From Quisquiliibacterium transsilvanicum (lineage in GTDB: Bacteria > Pseudomonadota > Gammaproteobacteria > Burkholderiales > Burkholderiaceae_E): a DNA stretch of 64,000 nt. Location: positions 62,001 to 126,000 of the forward strand of contig NZ_JACHGB010000006.1 in the NCBI RefSeq assembly GCF_014202215.1. The letters are read 5' to 3'. This document shows, piece by piece, positions 55,644-63,953 of the stretch; position 1 is the first letter of the stretch, and each line of letters starts with the position of its first letter. The notes below the pieces were generated by a model. That model did not search any database. It was not told where the DNA came from and saw nothing but the letters and a program-made list of their open reading frames with translations. The position numbers and the translations under genes are program-made.

Positions 55644-57145
55644 TCGACGGCCAAATTGCACCGCTGGCTTGCCTGGGAGAGCTGACTGACGAACCGGTGG
55701 ATCAGACGGGACCTACGAGGTCGTTCGTGTACATCGACATCAGTAGCATCGACAGGGACACGAAGCGGATCTTTGCCGCTAAGTCGATGGAGGCCCATCA
55801 AGCCCCAAGCAGGGCCAGGCAGGTTTTGAAGACGGGGGACGTTCTGGTTTCGATGACGCGCCCGAACCTGAACGCCGTTGCTGTTGTTCCAACCGAACTA
55901 GACGGCGCCATCGCCTCGACCGGCTTTCACGTACTTCGGTCACGCTGGCTGCGCCCACAGTACCTGTACCGGCTGGTGCAGACCCGTGACTTCATCGAAG
56001 CGATGACGGCGGCCGTCCAGGGCGCGCTCTATCCAGCGGTGCGGCCAAAGGATATCGATGCTTACCGATTGACCTTCCACACACCGAATCAGCAGGAGCG
56101 CATCGTCGACAAGCTCGAGGAACTGCTCTCCGACCTCGACGCCGGAGTCGCCGAACTCGATGCCGCGCGCAAGAAGCTGGAGCGTTATCGTCAGGCACTG
56201 CTGAAGGCCGCTGTGGAAGGGGCCCTGACCGCCGAGTGGCGCGCAGGGAACCCGCCGTCCGAGACCGGCGCCCAGCTCCTCCAGCGCATCCTCACCGAGC
56301 GTCGCGCTCGCTGGGAGGCGGGGCAACTTGCCAAGTTCGAGCAGCAGGGGAAGGCTCCGCCGAAGAACTGGAAGGACAAGTACGTCGAGCCGGCGAAGCC
56401 GGATGTCAGCGATCTGCCGATGCTTCCGGAGCAATGGGTATGGACCTCTCTGGGAGAGTGCTTTCAGGTCTTAGTGGGGGCCACCCCCAGCCGAAAGGAA
56501 ACGCGCTATTGGGGCGGACCGATTCCATGGGTCAGCTCAGGCGAAGTTCGATTCACCCGCATCAAAGGAACGCGAGAAACCATCACCCAGGCCGGTTTGG
56601 AGAACAGCAGCACTAGGATCAACCCCGCCGGAAGCGTTCTGCTCGGCATGATTGGTGAGGGGAAAACCCGCGGCCAGGTTGCCATCCTCGACATGCCGGC
56701 AGCCAACAATCAGAACTGCGCCGCCATTTGGGTCAGCGAGACCCCGGCACCTCCTGAGTACGTTTTCAGCTGGCTATGGTCGCAGTACGAGCAGACGCGG
56801 CGCGGAAGCAGCGGAAACAACCAACCGGCCTTGAACAAGTCCATAGTTGAGCGTGTCGTTATGCCTTTACCCCCGCTGGCCGAGATGCAGGAAATCGTTC
56901 GTCTCGTCGACCATGCACTGGATCAGATCGAGCGGCAGCATTCCGCGATCGATCACGCTCTTAGACACTCCGCCGCCCAACGCCAGAACATCCTCCGCGC
57001 CGCCTTCGCCGGCGAACTGGTCCCGCAAGACCCCGACGACGAACCTGCCAGCGTGCTGCTGGCGCGCATCCGCGCGCAGCGCGCGGCGCAGGCCGAGGAG
57101 AAGAAGCCGCGCCGGACGAAGGCCAGGAAAGCCGCCGATGCGTGA
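55640..57145 (+). CDS. hsdS: Type I specificity subunit HsdS
   Basis: The start GTG at 55640 overlaps the hsdR stop and gives 501 residues. Two target-recognition domains (about 5-145 and 260-410) are each followed by a conserved coiled coil: first NQQERIVDKLEELLSDLDAG through RYRQALLKAAVEGAL, then PPLAEMQEIVRLVDHALDQIE through NILRAAFAGELV. The recognition domains are less GC-rich than neighbours, as expected for exchanged modules. The sequence recognised cannot be predicted. The last codons overlap the next gene by eight bases. Confidence 0.93.
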   Translation: MIDGQIAPLACLGELTDEPVDQTGPTRSFVYIDISSIDRDTKRIFAAKSMEAHQAPSRARQVLKTGDVLVSMTRPNLNAVAVVPTELDGAIASTGFHVLRSRWLRPQYLYRLVQTRDFIEAMTAAVQGALYPAVRPKDIDAYRLTFHTPNQQERIVDKLEELLSDLDAGVAELDAARKKLERYRQALLKAAVEGALTAEWRAGNPPSETGAQLLQRILTERRARWEAGQLAKFEQQGKAPPKNWKDKYVEPAKPDVSDLPMLPEQWVWTSLGECFQVLVGATPSRKETRYWGGPIPWVSSGEVRFTRIKGTRETITQAGLENSSTRINPAGSVLLGMIGEGKTRGQVAILDMPAANNQNCAAIWVSETPAPPEYVFSWLWSQYEQTRRGSSGNNQPALNKSIVERVVMPLPPLAEMQEIVRLVDHALDQIERQHSAIDHALRHSAAQRQNILRAAFAGELVPQDPDDEPASVLLARIRAQRAAQAEEKKPRRTKARKAADA

Positions 57146-58592
57146 CGACGCCTACTGGCTCAGCCTCGTCCACGAGCTGCGTGCCTTGCCCGACGAAACC
57201 GGCTGGCTGGAGTTCAAGCGCAACAAGGGCGAGCCACAGGAGATCGGCGAGTACATCTCGGCGCTGGCCAACTCGGCCGCGCTGGAGGGCAAGGCGCATG
57301 CCTACCTGCTGTGGGGAATCGACGACGCCGGCCATGCGGTGGTCGGAACGGGCTTCGACCCCGCTCGACGAGTGGGCCAGGAGGAGCTGGAGAGCTGGCT
57401 GCTGCGCCAGCTTGCGCCGAAGATCGGGTTTCGCTTCGTGCGGGTCATGATCGAAGGCCTGCCGTTGGTGGTCCTGGAGATCGACCGCGCCTACCGTCAC
57501 CCGGTCCAGTTCGGCGGCGCGGAGTTCATCCGCGTCGGCTCCTACAAGAAGCGGTTGAAGGACTTCCCGGAGAAGGCGCGCGCCCTCTGGCGCGTCCTCG
57601 ACGCAATGCCCTTCGAGCTGCTGCCATGCGCCGAGAAGATCAGCGGCGACGAGGTCCTTCGCCTGCTCGACTACCCGGCGTACTTCGAGCTGCTGGACCG
57701 GCCGCTGCCGAGCGGACGGGACGGAACGCTGGACGCACTGGCCGCCGATCGCCTGATCGAGCCCATGGGCGGCGGGCACTGGCGCATCCTCAACCTGGGG
57801 GCGCTCCTGTTCGCCAGGCGCCTGGCCGACTTCAACCGCCTGCAGCGCAAGGCGGTGCGCGTGGTGGTGTACCAGGGCAAGGGCCGCGTACAGACCCTGC
57901 GCGAGCAGGAAGGCGGCCGCGGCTACGCCGCCGGCTTCGGCGGGCTGATCGAGTTCATCAACGGGCTGTTGCCGGTGAACGAGGTAATCGGGCAGGCGCT
58001 TCGCAAGTCGGTCCGGGTGTACCCGGAACTTGCGATCCGCGAACTTGTGGCAAACGCCCTCATCCATCAGGACTTCAGCATCACCGGCAGCGGGCCGATG
58101 GTGGAGATCTTCGATGACCGCATGGAGATCACCAACCCCGGTATTCCGCTGGTGGACACGCAGCGCCTGCTGGATAGCCCGCCGCGTTCTCGAAACGAGC
58201 ACCTGGCCTCGCTGATGCGCCGGATCGGCGTCTGCGAGGAGCGCGGCAGCGGCGTGGACAAGGTGGTGTTCCAGACCGAGCTCTATCAGCTGCCTGCGCC
58301 GCTGTTCGAGGTCGTGGGCGACTCGACACGCAGCACACTGTTCGCGCCGCAACCGCTGACGCGCATGGACAAGGACGACCGCATACGGGCCGTCTACCTG
58401 CATGCCTGCCTGCGCTACGTCCAGCGGGAGCACATGACGAACACCTCGCTGCGCGAGCGTTTCGGGATCGACGTGAAGAACAGCGCCACTGCATCGCGCC
58501 TGCTCCGGGAGGCCCTGGCCGCAGGCTCGGTTCGCCTGCAGGACCCGGAAGCGCCGCCCAAGCTCAGGCGCTACGTGCCGTCCTGGGCGTGA
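57138..58592 (+). CDS. AlbA_2 (Schlafen-type) plus GHKL-ATPase, winged-helix protein embedded in the hsd locus
   Basis: The 484-residue protein starts at ATG 57138, overlapping hsdS by eight bases. Residues 20-130 form an AlbA_2 domain (GWLEFKRNKGE, AYLLWGIDDAGHAVVG, FIRVGSYKKRL). Residues 295-380 look like an HATPase_c_4 module: RELVANALIHQD (Asn box), EIFDDRMEITNPG and EERGSGVDKV. A winged-helix-like end (residues 415-470, SLRERFGIDVKNSATASRLL) follows. Such proteins are often annotated as RecG-like or transcriptional regulators but have no helicase motifs. Position implies a role in the restriction system, as regulator or extra effector; this is inference. Confidence 0.85.
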   Translation: MRDDAYWLSLVHELRALPDETGWLEFKRNKGEPQEIGEYISALANSAALEGKAHAYLLWGIDDAGHAVVGTGFDPARRVGQEELESWLLRQLAPKIGFRFVRVMIEGLPLVVLEIDRAYRHPVQFGGAEFIRVGSYKKRLKDFPEKARALWRVLDAMPFELLPCAEKISGDEVLRLLDYPAYFELLDRPLPSGRDGTLDALAADRLIEPMGGGHWRILNLGALLFARRLADFNRLQRKAVRVVVYQGKGRVQTLREQEGGRGYAAGFGGLIEFINGLLPVNEVIGQALRKSVRVYPELAIRELVANALIHQDFSITGSGPMVEIFDDRMEITNPGIPLVDTQRLLDSPPRSRNEHLASLMRRIGVCEERGSGVDKVVFQTELYQLPAPLFEVVGDSTRSTLFAPQPLTRMDKDDRIRAVYLHACLRYVQREHMTNTSLRERFGIDVKNSATASRLLREALAAGSVRLQDPEAPPKLRRYVPSWA

Positions 58593-58603
58593 TTTGCTTG
58601 ACA

Positions 58604-58704
58604 GGTACTTGATGGAAACATCCGCGAGCAGCCGCGGAGAACAGAAACTCTCATCCAATCAACAGCTTGCAGGTCATCAGGTACTTGACGGGTACTTGAT
58701 GACC
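58604..58704 (+). promoter_or_regulatory. Three GGTACTTGA(T/C)G iterons and an inverted repeat before hsdM
   Basis: GGTACTTGATG lies at 58604-58614 and 58691-58701, and GGTACTTGACG at 58680-58690, the last two in perfect tandem. The tandem pair is enclosed by GGTCATCA (58672-58679) and TGATGACC (58697-58704). This 135-base gap is the only intergenic space of the hsd locus, so it is the likely control point of the methylase gene. No good promoter pair was found. Confidence 0.6.
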
Positions 58705-58727
58705 GAGCGCCCGGACACCAAACCCCG

Positions 58728-60188
58728 ATGAACACCTCGACCCTCATCCAGAAAGTCTGGAACTTCTGCCACACGCTGCGTGACGACGGCGTGGGCTATG
58801 GCGACTACCTGGAACAACTCACCTACCTGCTGTTCCTGAAGATGGCCGACGAGTACGCGCAGGAGCCCTACAACCGGGACACCCGCATCCCCGCCGAACA
58901 CGACTGGGCCAGCCTGCGCAGCAAGGTCGGCGAACCGCTGGAGGCCCAGTACCTGGCAACGCTGCATGCCCTCGGGAAGCAGACGGGCATGCTGGGCGCC
59001 ATCTTCTTCAAGGCGCAGAACAAGATCCAGGACCCCGCCAAGCTCTCGCGCCTGGTGCAGATGATCGACGAGCAGAGCTGGGTGGGCATGGACGCCGACA
59101 CCAAGGGCGACCTCTACGAAGGCCTGCTGCAGAAGAATGCCGAGGACACCAAGAGCGGCGCCGGCCAGTACTTCACTCCGCGGCCGCTGATCCGGGCAAT
59201 GGTCGAATGCCTGCGCCCCGAACCGGGCAAGTCAATTGCCGACCCGGCGTGCGGCACCGGGGGCTTCTTCCTCGGCGCCTACCAGTGGCTCACGCGCCCC
59301 GGCGCCAGCCTGAACAAGGCGCAGAAGGCCTTCCTGCGCAACCAGGCCTTCGTCGGCAACGAGATCGTCGCCAATACGCGCCGCATGTGCCTGATGAACC
59401 TGTTCCTGCACAACATCGGCGAACTGGACGGGGAGCCCGCGGTCGAGCGCTCGGACGCGCTGATCGCGGAGCCTAGGCACAAGGTGGATTACGTGCTGGC
59501 CAACCCGCCCTTCGGCAAGAAGAGCAGCATGACCATCACCAACGAGGAGGGCGAGGAAGACCGCGACGCGCTCACCTACGAGCGCCAGGACTTCTGGGAG
59601 ACCACGTCGAACAAGCAGCTCAACTTCCTGCAGCACATCGTGAGCATGCTGAAGGCGGACGGCAAGGCCGCGGTGGTGCTGCCCGACAACGTGCTGTTCG
59701 AGGGCGGCGCCGGCGCGAAGATCCGCCGCAAGCTGCTGGAGACCTGCGACGTGCACACCATCCTGCGCCTGCCCACGGGCATCTTCTACGCGCAGGGGGT
59801 AAAGGCCAACGTGGTGTTCTTCGACAATGCACCCCGGGACGGCCGGATCCACACGAAGGGCGTCTGGTTCTACGACCTGCGCACCAACCGGCACTTCACG
59901 CTGAAGACGCGGCCGCTGCGCTTCGACGACCTGCAGAATTTCATCAGCTGCTACAACCCGGCGAACCGCCACGAGCGTCAGGAGACCGAACGGTTCAGGT
60001 ACTACCCGTACGACGAACTGATCGCGCGCGACAAGGCCAGCCTCGACGTCTTCTGGCTGAAGGACGACAGCCTGGACAACCTCGACGACCTGCCGCCGCC
60101 CGACGTTCTGCAGCAGGAGATCATCGAGCACCTGGAGGCGGCGCTGGCGTCGTTTCGAGACGTGGCCGCTGCACTGCCGAAGACATAG
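58728..60188 (+). CDS. hsdM: Type I DNA methyltransferase subunit HsdM
   Basis: The 486-residue N6-adenine methylase has an N-terminal helical HsdM_N domain (about 1-135), the SAM motif DPACGTGGF (172-180) and the catalytic NPPF (259-262). The GQYFTPRPLIRAMVE segment is typical of type I M subunits. With two HsdM and one HsdS it methylates the recognition site. It is last in the locus, with no ribosome site before the ATG, and is separated from the others by the iterated element. Confidence 0.96.
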   Translation: MNTSTLIQKVWNFCHTLRDDGVGYGDYLEQLTYLLFLKMADEYAQEPYNRDTRIPAEHDWASLRSKVGEPLEAQYLATLHALGKQTGMLGAIFFKAQNKIQDPAKLSRLVQMIDEQSWVGMDADTKGDLYEGLLQKNAEDTKSGAGQYFTPRPLIRAMVECLRPEPGKSIADPACGTGGFFLGAYQWLTRPGASLNKAQKAFLRNQAFVGNEIVANTRRMCLMNLFLHNIGELDGEPAVERSDALIAEPRHKVDYVLANPPFGKKSSMTITNEEGEEDRDALTYERQDFWETTSNKQLNFLQHIVSMLKADGKAAVVLPDNVLFEGGAGAKIRRKLLETCDVHTILRLPTGIFYAQGVKANVVFFDNAPRDGRIHTKGVWFYDLRTNRHFTLKTRPLRFDDLQNFISCYNPANRHERQETERFRYYPYDELIARDKASLDVFWLKDDSLDNLDDLPPPDVLQQEIIEHLEAALASFRDVAAALPKT

Positions 60189-60234
60189 CAGGCTGCATCA
60201 GTTGGGGCCTGCGGCAATGCACCCCGCGCGAGGC

Positions 60235-60471
60235 TCAGGCGCCCATCCACCCCCGCACTTCGGCTTGAGTGGGAATCCGCCCGCTGCTGACCAGCTTCTC
60301 GTCGATGACGAGCCCCGGTGTGGCCAGCAGATCGTAGGCCATGATTGCCTTCATGTCGGTGACCTTGACGAACTCGGCCTCGAGGCCCGCGCCGGCAGCG
60401 GCCTCGCGCGCAACCGCCTCCAGTTTCCTGCAGTTGGCGCAGCCGGAACCGAGGATCTTGACGGTGAGCAT
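60235..60471 (-). CDS. Mini-thioredoxin (redox-active disulfide protein)
   Basis: The 78-residue protein is a bare thioredoxin fold with the redox pair CANC (Cys11, Cys14) near the N-terminus and cis-Pro in ATPGLVID. Relatives are regularly encoded next to ArsP-like permeases, as here (21 bases downstream of the permease gene). It probably keeps the permease or its ligand reduced in the cytoplasm; no signal peptide is present. Confidence 0.9.
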   Translation of the reverse strand: MLTVKILGSGCANCRKLEAVAREAAAGAGLEAEFVKVTDMKAIMAYDLLATPGLVIDEKLVSSGRIPTQAEVRGWMGA

Positions 60472-60492
60472 GATGTGTTCTCCGAGGGTGTG

Positions 60493-61956
60493 TCAGGTGG
60501 TACGGACCGCGGCCTGCCTGCGCCGGTGCAGCCAGCCCAGGACGAACGCGAGGACGAACAGGAAGCCCAGCAGGCCGAGCCCGATGCCCGCAACGCTCGC
60601 GCCGTCGACCCACGCACCGTACACCAGGCCCGCGACGATGCTGAAGATCGCCACCAGCCCGACGTAGGCGAAGGTCTTGGGCCGGCCGATGACCGCCGCC
60701 ACCATCAGGATGCTCTGCAGGCTGAGCTCGGGGTCGGACATCAGGTAGGCGAGCAGCGGGCCCGGGTGCATTCCCAGGTCCAGGAACATCCGCGCCACCG
60801 GGACCTCGACCAGCGTCGGGAAGTACATGAAGACGCCGAAGACCACCGCCACCACGTTGGCGAGCAGGTCGTTGCGGCCAGCGAGCGCCTGGATCCACTC
60901 CGGCCGGATGAGTTCGCGAACGATGCCGACGATGAAGACCCCCACCACCAGCAGCAGGAAGATCTGCTTGACGAAGCGCCAGGCCTCCCAGAGCCAGCTC
61001 TGCCAGTCCTCGGGGGGCAGGCGCTTTGCGAAGCTCAGTACCGACCAGATCGCAAGGGCCACCGCGAAGGCGCGGCCGGTGAACCCGATCTCCAGGCCGC
61101 CGGCATGCGGGGTGAAGCGCAGCGCGGCGACCACGAGCGTGAGTGCGGCCAGCCCCAGCGCCACCCAGGTCCAGCGGTTGGCGCCCTCGACGATGTCCTC
61201 CATGCCCTTCCAGGCGGTCAGCCCGATCGCCACCAGCAGCGCGATCAGCAGCGAGCCCTGCACGCTGACGCCCTCCTCGCCCTTGGCCTCGTCGAAGGGC
61301 ACCCAGCGCAGCAGCGTTTCCTGCCAGGCCTGCGCCCACGACAACGGAAGATCGATGCTGGCCACGGTGGCAGTCAGCGGCCAGAGCTTGAGCGTGCCGG
61401 CGATCAGCAGGACGATCAGCGAAAGCAGCACCCCCACGGCCGCCGGCGCGATGCGCGCCTTCTCCGCGAACAGCGTGTCGGTCTGCGCGTCGTGGGCTGC
61501 GTCGTCTCGCCAGAAGATCAGCGCCATCAGCAGCCCGATGCCGATGCCGAAGACCAGGCTCAGCAGGAAGCGCGCGAAGGCGAACTCCGCACCCAGCACG
61601 CTGCCCGTGTAGGCGAGCGCCATGATGTTGCCGGCCGGCGCGAAGAACAGGAAGGTGATGGCCGGCCCGAGGCCCGAGCCCTTGCGGTAGATGCCGGCGA
61701 ACAGCGGGACGATGGTGCAGGAGCAGACCGCCAGCAGCGAGCCCGCGGCGGCCGCAGCCGGGTAGGAGACGTACGGCGCAGCGGTGCGCCCCAGCCAGCG
61801 CGTGATGCTGGCCTTGGGGATCAGTGCGGCCATGGCCCCGGCGATGAAGAAGGCCGGCAGCAGGCACAGCAGCACGTGGGCAGCCAGGTAGGCCGCCAGG
61901 TTGCCGGCGCCGCCGGCGAGGAGCTGCAAGAAGAGTTCCATTGGCAGTGCCTGCAA
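60493..61956 (-). CDS. ArsP-like permease (DUF318/UPF0718)
   Basis: The 487-residue protein has about ten membrane helices and the family motif VCSCTIVPLFAGIYRKGSGLG (part: CSCTIVPLFAGIYRKG) with two Cys, then ITFLFFAPAGNIMALA. A second half repeats the pattern (MYFPTLVEVPVARMFLDLG). ArsP relatives export trivalent organoarsenicals; others in the family have unknown cargo. An ATG at 61941 is an alternative start. It lies between the OsmC-like and thioredoxin genes, all on the minus strand. Confidence 0.87.
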   Translation of the reverse strand: MQALPMELFLQLLAGGAGNLAAYLAAHVLLCLLPAFFIAGAMAALIPKASITRWLGRTAAPYVSYPAAAAAGSLLAVCSCTIVPLFAGIYRKGSGLGPAITFLFFAPAGNIMALAYTGSVLGAEFAFARFLLSLVFGIGIGLLMALIFWRDDAAHDAQTDTLFAEKARIAPAAVGVLLSLIVLLIAGTLKLWPLTATVASIDLPLSWAQAWQETLLRWVPFDEAKGEEGVSVQGSLLIALLVAIGLTAWKGMEDIVEGANRWTWVALGLAALTLVVAALRFTPHAGGLEIGFTGRAFAVALAIWSVLSFAKRLPPEDWQSWLWEAWRFVKQIFLLLVVGVFIVGIVRELIRPEWIQALAGRNDLLANVVAVVFGVFMYFPTLVEVPVARMFLDLGMHPGPLLAYLMSDPELSLQSILMVAAVIGRPKTFAYVGLVAIFSIVAGLVYGAWVDGASVAGIGLGLLGFLFVLAFVLGWLHRRRQAAVRTT

Positions 61957-61965
61957 GTGTGCCGC

Positions 61966-62388
61966 TCAGCCGCCCCGGCGCATCGTTCCCGACAGACGGG
62001 TTCCGGGCGCGACGGTGTTGAAGACGGTGCCGTACTTGCGCACGTTCTCGTGCAGCAGGGCGAGCCGGCGATCGTCCTCGTCGGTGTCGACCACGATCTC
62101 GTAGTCGATGGACTCCATGGCCGGAGGGGCATCCTGGCGCACGCCGTGAACCCTGACACGCACCCCCTGGAGGCGGAACTTCAGGATCGGGGTGACCCGT
62201 TCGATCCCCTTGATCATGCAGGCGGCCAGCGCCGCCAGCAGCAGCTCTGCAGGATTCATTGCGTCGGTGCGGCCGCCGAGATCCGTATCCAGCATGATCT
62301 CGGCGTCCTTGCACCGGGCAAGACTGCCGTGCGCGTCGACGCGCACCGCCTGGAGTTCGAACTGCATCTTCGCCTTGGGTTCGTTCAT
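61966..62388 (-). CDS. OsmC-like protein lacking the second redox cysteine
   Basis: The start MNEPKAKMQFELQAVRVDAH at 62388 gives 140 residues with the OsmC fold: MLDTDLGGRTDAMNPAELLLAALAAC (part: MNPAELLLAALAACM) holds the first Cys. The second catalytic Cys, normally followed by Pro in the last third, is absent: the corresponding stretch reads RKYGTVFNTVAPG. Peroxidase activity of the OsmC/Ohr type is therefore doubtful. It lies between acr3 and the permease gene, nine bases before the latter. Confidence 0.87.
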   Translation of the reverse strand: MNEPKAKMQFELQAVRVDAHGSLARCKDAEIMLDTDLGGRTDAMNPAELLLAALAACMIKGIERVTPILKFRLQGVRVRVHGVRQDAPPAMESIDYEIVVDTDEDDRRLALLHENVRKYGTVFNTVAPGTRLSGTMRRGG

Positions 62389-62437
62389 CGCCCCGCCTGG
62401 ATTGCGAATGAAGTGCGGCAGCACATCGTTGCGGGAT

Positions 62438-63466
62438 CTACACCCGGCCGACCGCCGGAAACCAGTGCCGCGTGCGGTTGGCAATCGCCACCAGCGACAG
62501 CATCACCGGCACCTCGACCAGCACGCCGACCACGGTGGCCAGGGCCGCGCCCGAACTCAGGCCGAACAGCGAGATTGCCACCGCCACCGCCAGCTCGAAG
62601 AAATTGGAGGTGCCGATCAGGCAGGCCGGCGCGGCGATCGCGTGCGGCAGCCGCAGCAGGCGCGCGCCGAGCGCGCTGATGAAGAAGACTCCGTAGCTCT
62701 GCAGGATCAGCGGCACCGCGATCAGCGCGATCACCAGCGGCTTCGACACCAGCGTCCCCGCCTGGAAACCGAACAGCAGCACGACGGTGGCGATCAGCCC
62801 GACCACCGACCAGGGCTTGAGCGCGGCCACCCCGCGCGCCAGCCGCGTCTGCCCCTGCCGCAGCCAGACCCGCCGGGTGAGCGCGCCAGCGATCAGCGGC
62901 AGCACCACGTAGAGGATGGTGCTGAGCAGCAGCGTCTCCCAGGGCACGGTGACGTCGGTGACCCCCAGCAGGAAGGCTGCGATCGGCGCGAAGGCGAACA
63001 CCATCACCAGGTCGTTCACCGACACCTGCACCAGCGTGTAGTTCGGATCGCCCTTGACCAGCTGGCTCCAGACGAAAACCATCGCGGTGCAGGGCGCGAC
63101 GCCCAGCAGAATCATCCCGGCGATGTATTCGGACGCCGACGCGGGATCGACCCAGGGCGCGAAGACGTGCTCGAAGAAGAGCACCGCCAGCGCCGCCATC
63201 GTGAACGGCTTGATCAGCCAGTTGACGACCAGCGTGAGCAGCAGGCCGCGCGGCCGCCGCCCGACGTCCTTCACTGCCGCGAGGTCGATCTGGATCATCA
63301 TCGGATAGATCATCACCCAGATGAACAGCGCGACCACCAGGTTGACGTGGGCGAACTCGATGCGCGCCACCGCCTCGAACAGCCCCGGGGCCGCCAGCCC
63401 CAGGCCGACGCCCGCGAGGATGCCCAGCCCGACCCAGACGGTGAGGTAACGCTCGAAGAGACCCAT
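62438..63466 (-). CDS. acr3: Arsenite efflux transporter, ACR3 family
   Basis: The start [20 protein letters not shown] at 63466 fits the family and gives 342 residues; an in-frame ATG at 63496 would add 10. Ten membrane helices are visible. The conserved Cys lies in [16 protein letters not shown], and [19 protein letters not shown] is typical of ACR3. It pumps arsenite out using the proton force. It is first of a minus-strand set acr3-osmC-permease-thioredoxin. No arsR or arsC is in view. Confidence 0.95.
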   Translation of the reverse strand: MGLFERYLTVWVGLGILAGVGLGLAAPGLFEAVARIEFAHVNLVVALFIWVMIYPMMIQIDLAAVKDVGRRPRGLLLTLVVNWLIKPFTMAALAVLFFEHVFAPWVDPASASEYIAGMILLGVAPCTAMVFVWSQLVKGDPNYTLVQVSVNDLVMVFAFAPIAAFLLGVTDVTVPWETLLLSTILYVVLPLIAGALTRRVWLRQGQTRLARGVAALKPWSVVGLIATVVLLFGFQAGTLVSKPLVIALIAVPLILQSYGVFFISALGARLLRLPHAIAAPACLIGTSNFFELAVAVAISLFGLSSGAALATVVGVLVEVPVMLSLVAIANRTRHWFPAVGRV

Positions 63467-63470
63467 GGGA

Positions 63471-63566
63471 TCAGCGGCCGGCGCCGGGCCGAGCATCGGC
63501 CCGGGCCTTCATGCCGGCGAGTTCGGCGCGGTCGTCGACATGCTGGCGGACGTGGAGGCGTTTCAT
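63471..63566 (-). CDS. Short ORF before acr3, possible eroded ArsI/CadI start or leader peptide
   Basis: A 31-codon ORF starts at ATG 63566 behind GGAGAAATCC, the best ribosome site of this cassette, and ends five bases before the acr3 ATG. It reads [18 protein letters not shown] then a basic tail. The first residues resemble the start of ArsI/CadI dioxygenases (MKRLHVHV-VDDL type), enzymes often encoded with acr3. It may be the remnant of such a gene, or a leader that couples translation to acr3. Confidence 0.35.
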   Translation of the reverse strand: MKRLHVRQHVDDRAELAGMKARADARPGAGR

Positions 63567-63642
63567 GGATTTCTCCGGGGCAGGTAGGGCAGGTCGCCGC
63601 ACGCATGGATCGCGTAAGCGGCCCGTAAGTCTACAATCATCC

Positions 63643-63702
63643 TTGAACTATTGGATAAAAATGCCGCCAATTTCGGTAGCATATTGGTGTTTTTACATCA
63701 AT
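63643..63702 (+). promoter_or_regulatory. AT-rich promoter/operator region of the RHH-PIN pair
   Basis: This is the most AT-rich stretch of the region. It holds CCAAT (63667-63671) and ATTGG (63683-63687) as an inverted pair, and ATTGGTG (63683-63689) facing CATCAAT (63696-63702), six of seven matching. TTGAAC at 63643-63648 could be a -35. Such repeats suit autoregulation by the antitoxin. Confidence 0.4.
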
Positions 63703-63713
63703 GTGAGATCGCC

Positions 63714-63953
63714 ATGAGCCGTCTGACCATCACGCTTTCGGAGGCCCGCTACCGGGCGCTCAAGGAGGCCGCTGCGCAACGCGACAAGACCATCGGCCAA
63801 CTCATCGACGAGAGCCTCGAGTTCTACGGCATCAAGTCCCGCGAAGATGCGCGCGAGCTCGTGCGGCGCGCGCGCGCGCGCAGCAGCATGACCGAAGACG
63901 AGGCGATGTCGGTGGCCCTCGACCAAGTGCGCACGGTCCGCGCGAAGCCATGA
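63714..63953 (+). CDS. Ribbon-helix-helix antitoxin
   Basis: The 79-residue protein starts MSRLTITLSEARYRALKEAA, an Arc/CopG-type ribbon-helix-helix, with IGQLIDESLEFYG as its second helix and a charged C-terminal part (TEDEAMSVALDQVR). The stop overlaps the next ATG by four bases (ATGA), as in antitoxin-toxin pairs. Confidence 0.85.
   Translation: MSRLTITLSEARYRALKEAAAQRDKTIGQLIDESLEFYGIKSREDARELVRRARARSSMTEDEAMSVALDQVRTVRAKP

Noticed and set aside
60202-62679. An 825-codon plus-strand frame opposite the thioredoxin, permease and OsmC-like genes
   Set aside because: Crosses four real minus-strand genes and has only repetitive Arg/Gln/Asp sequence.
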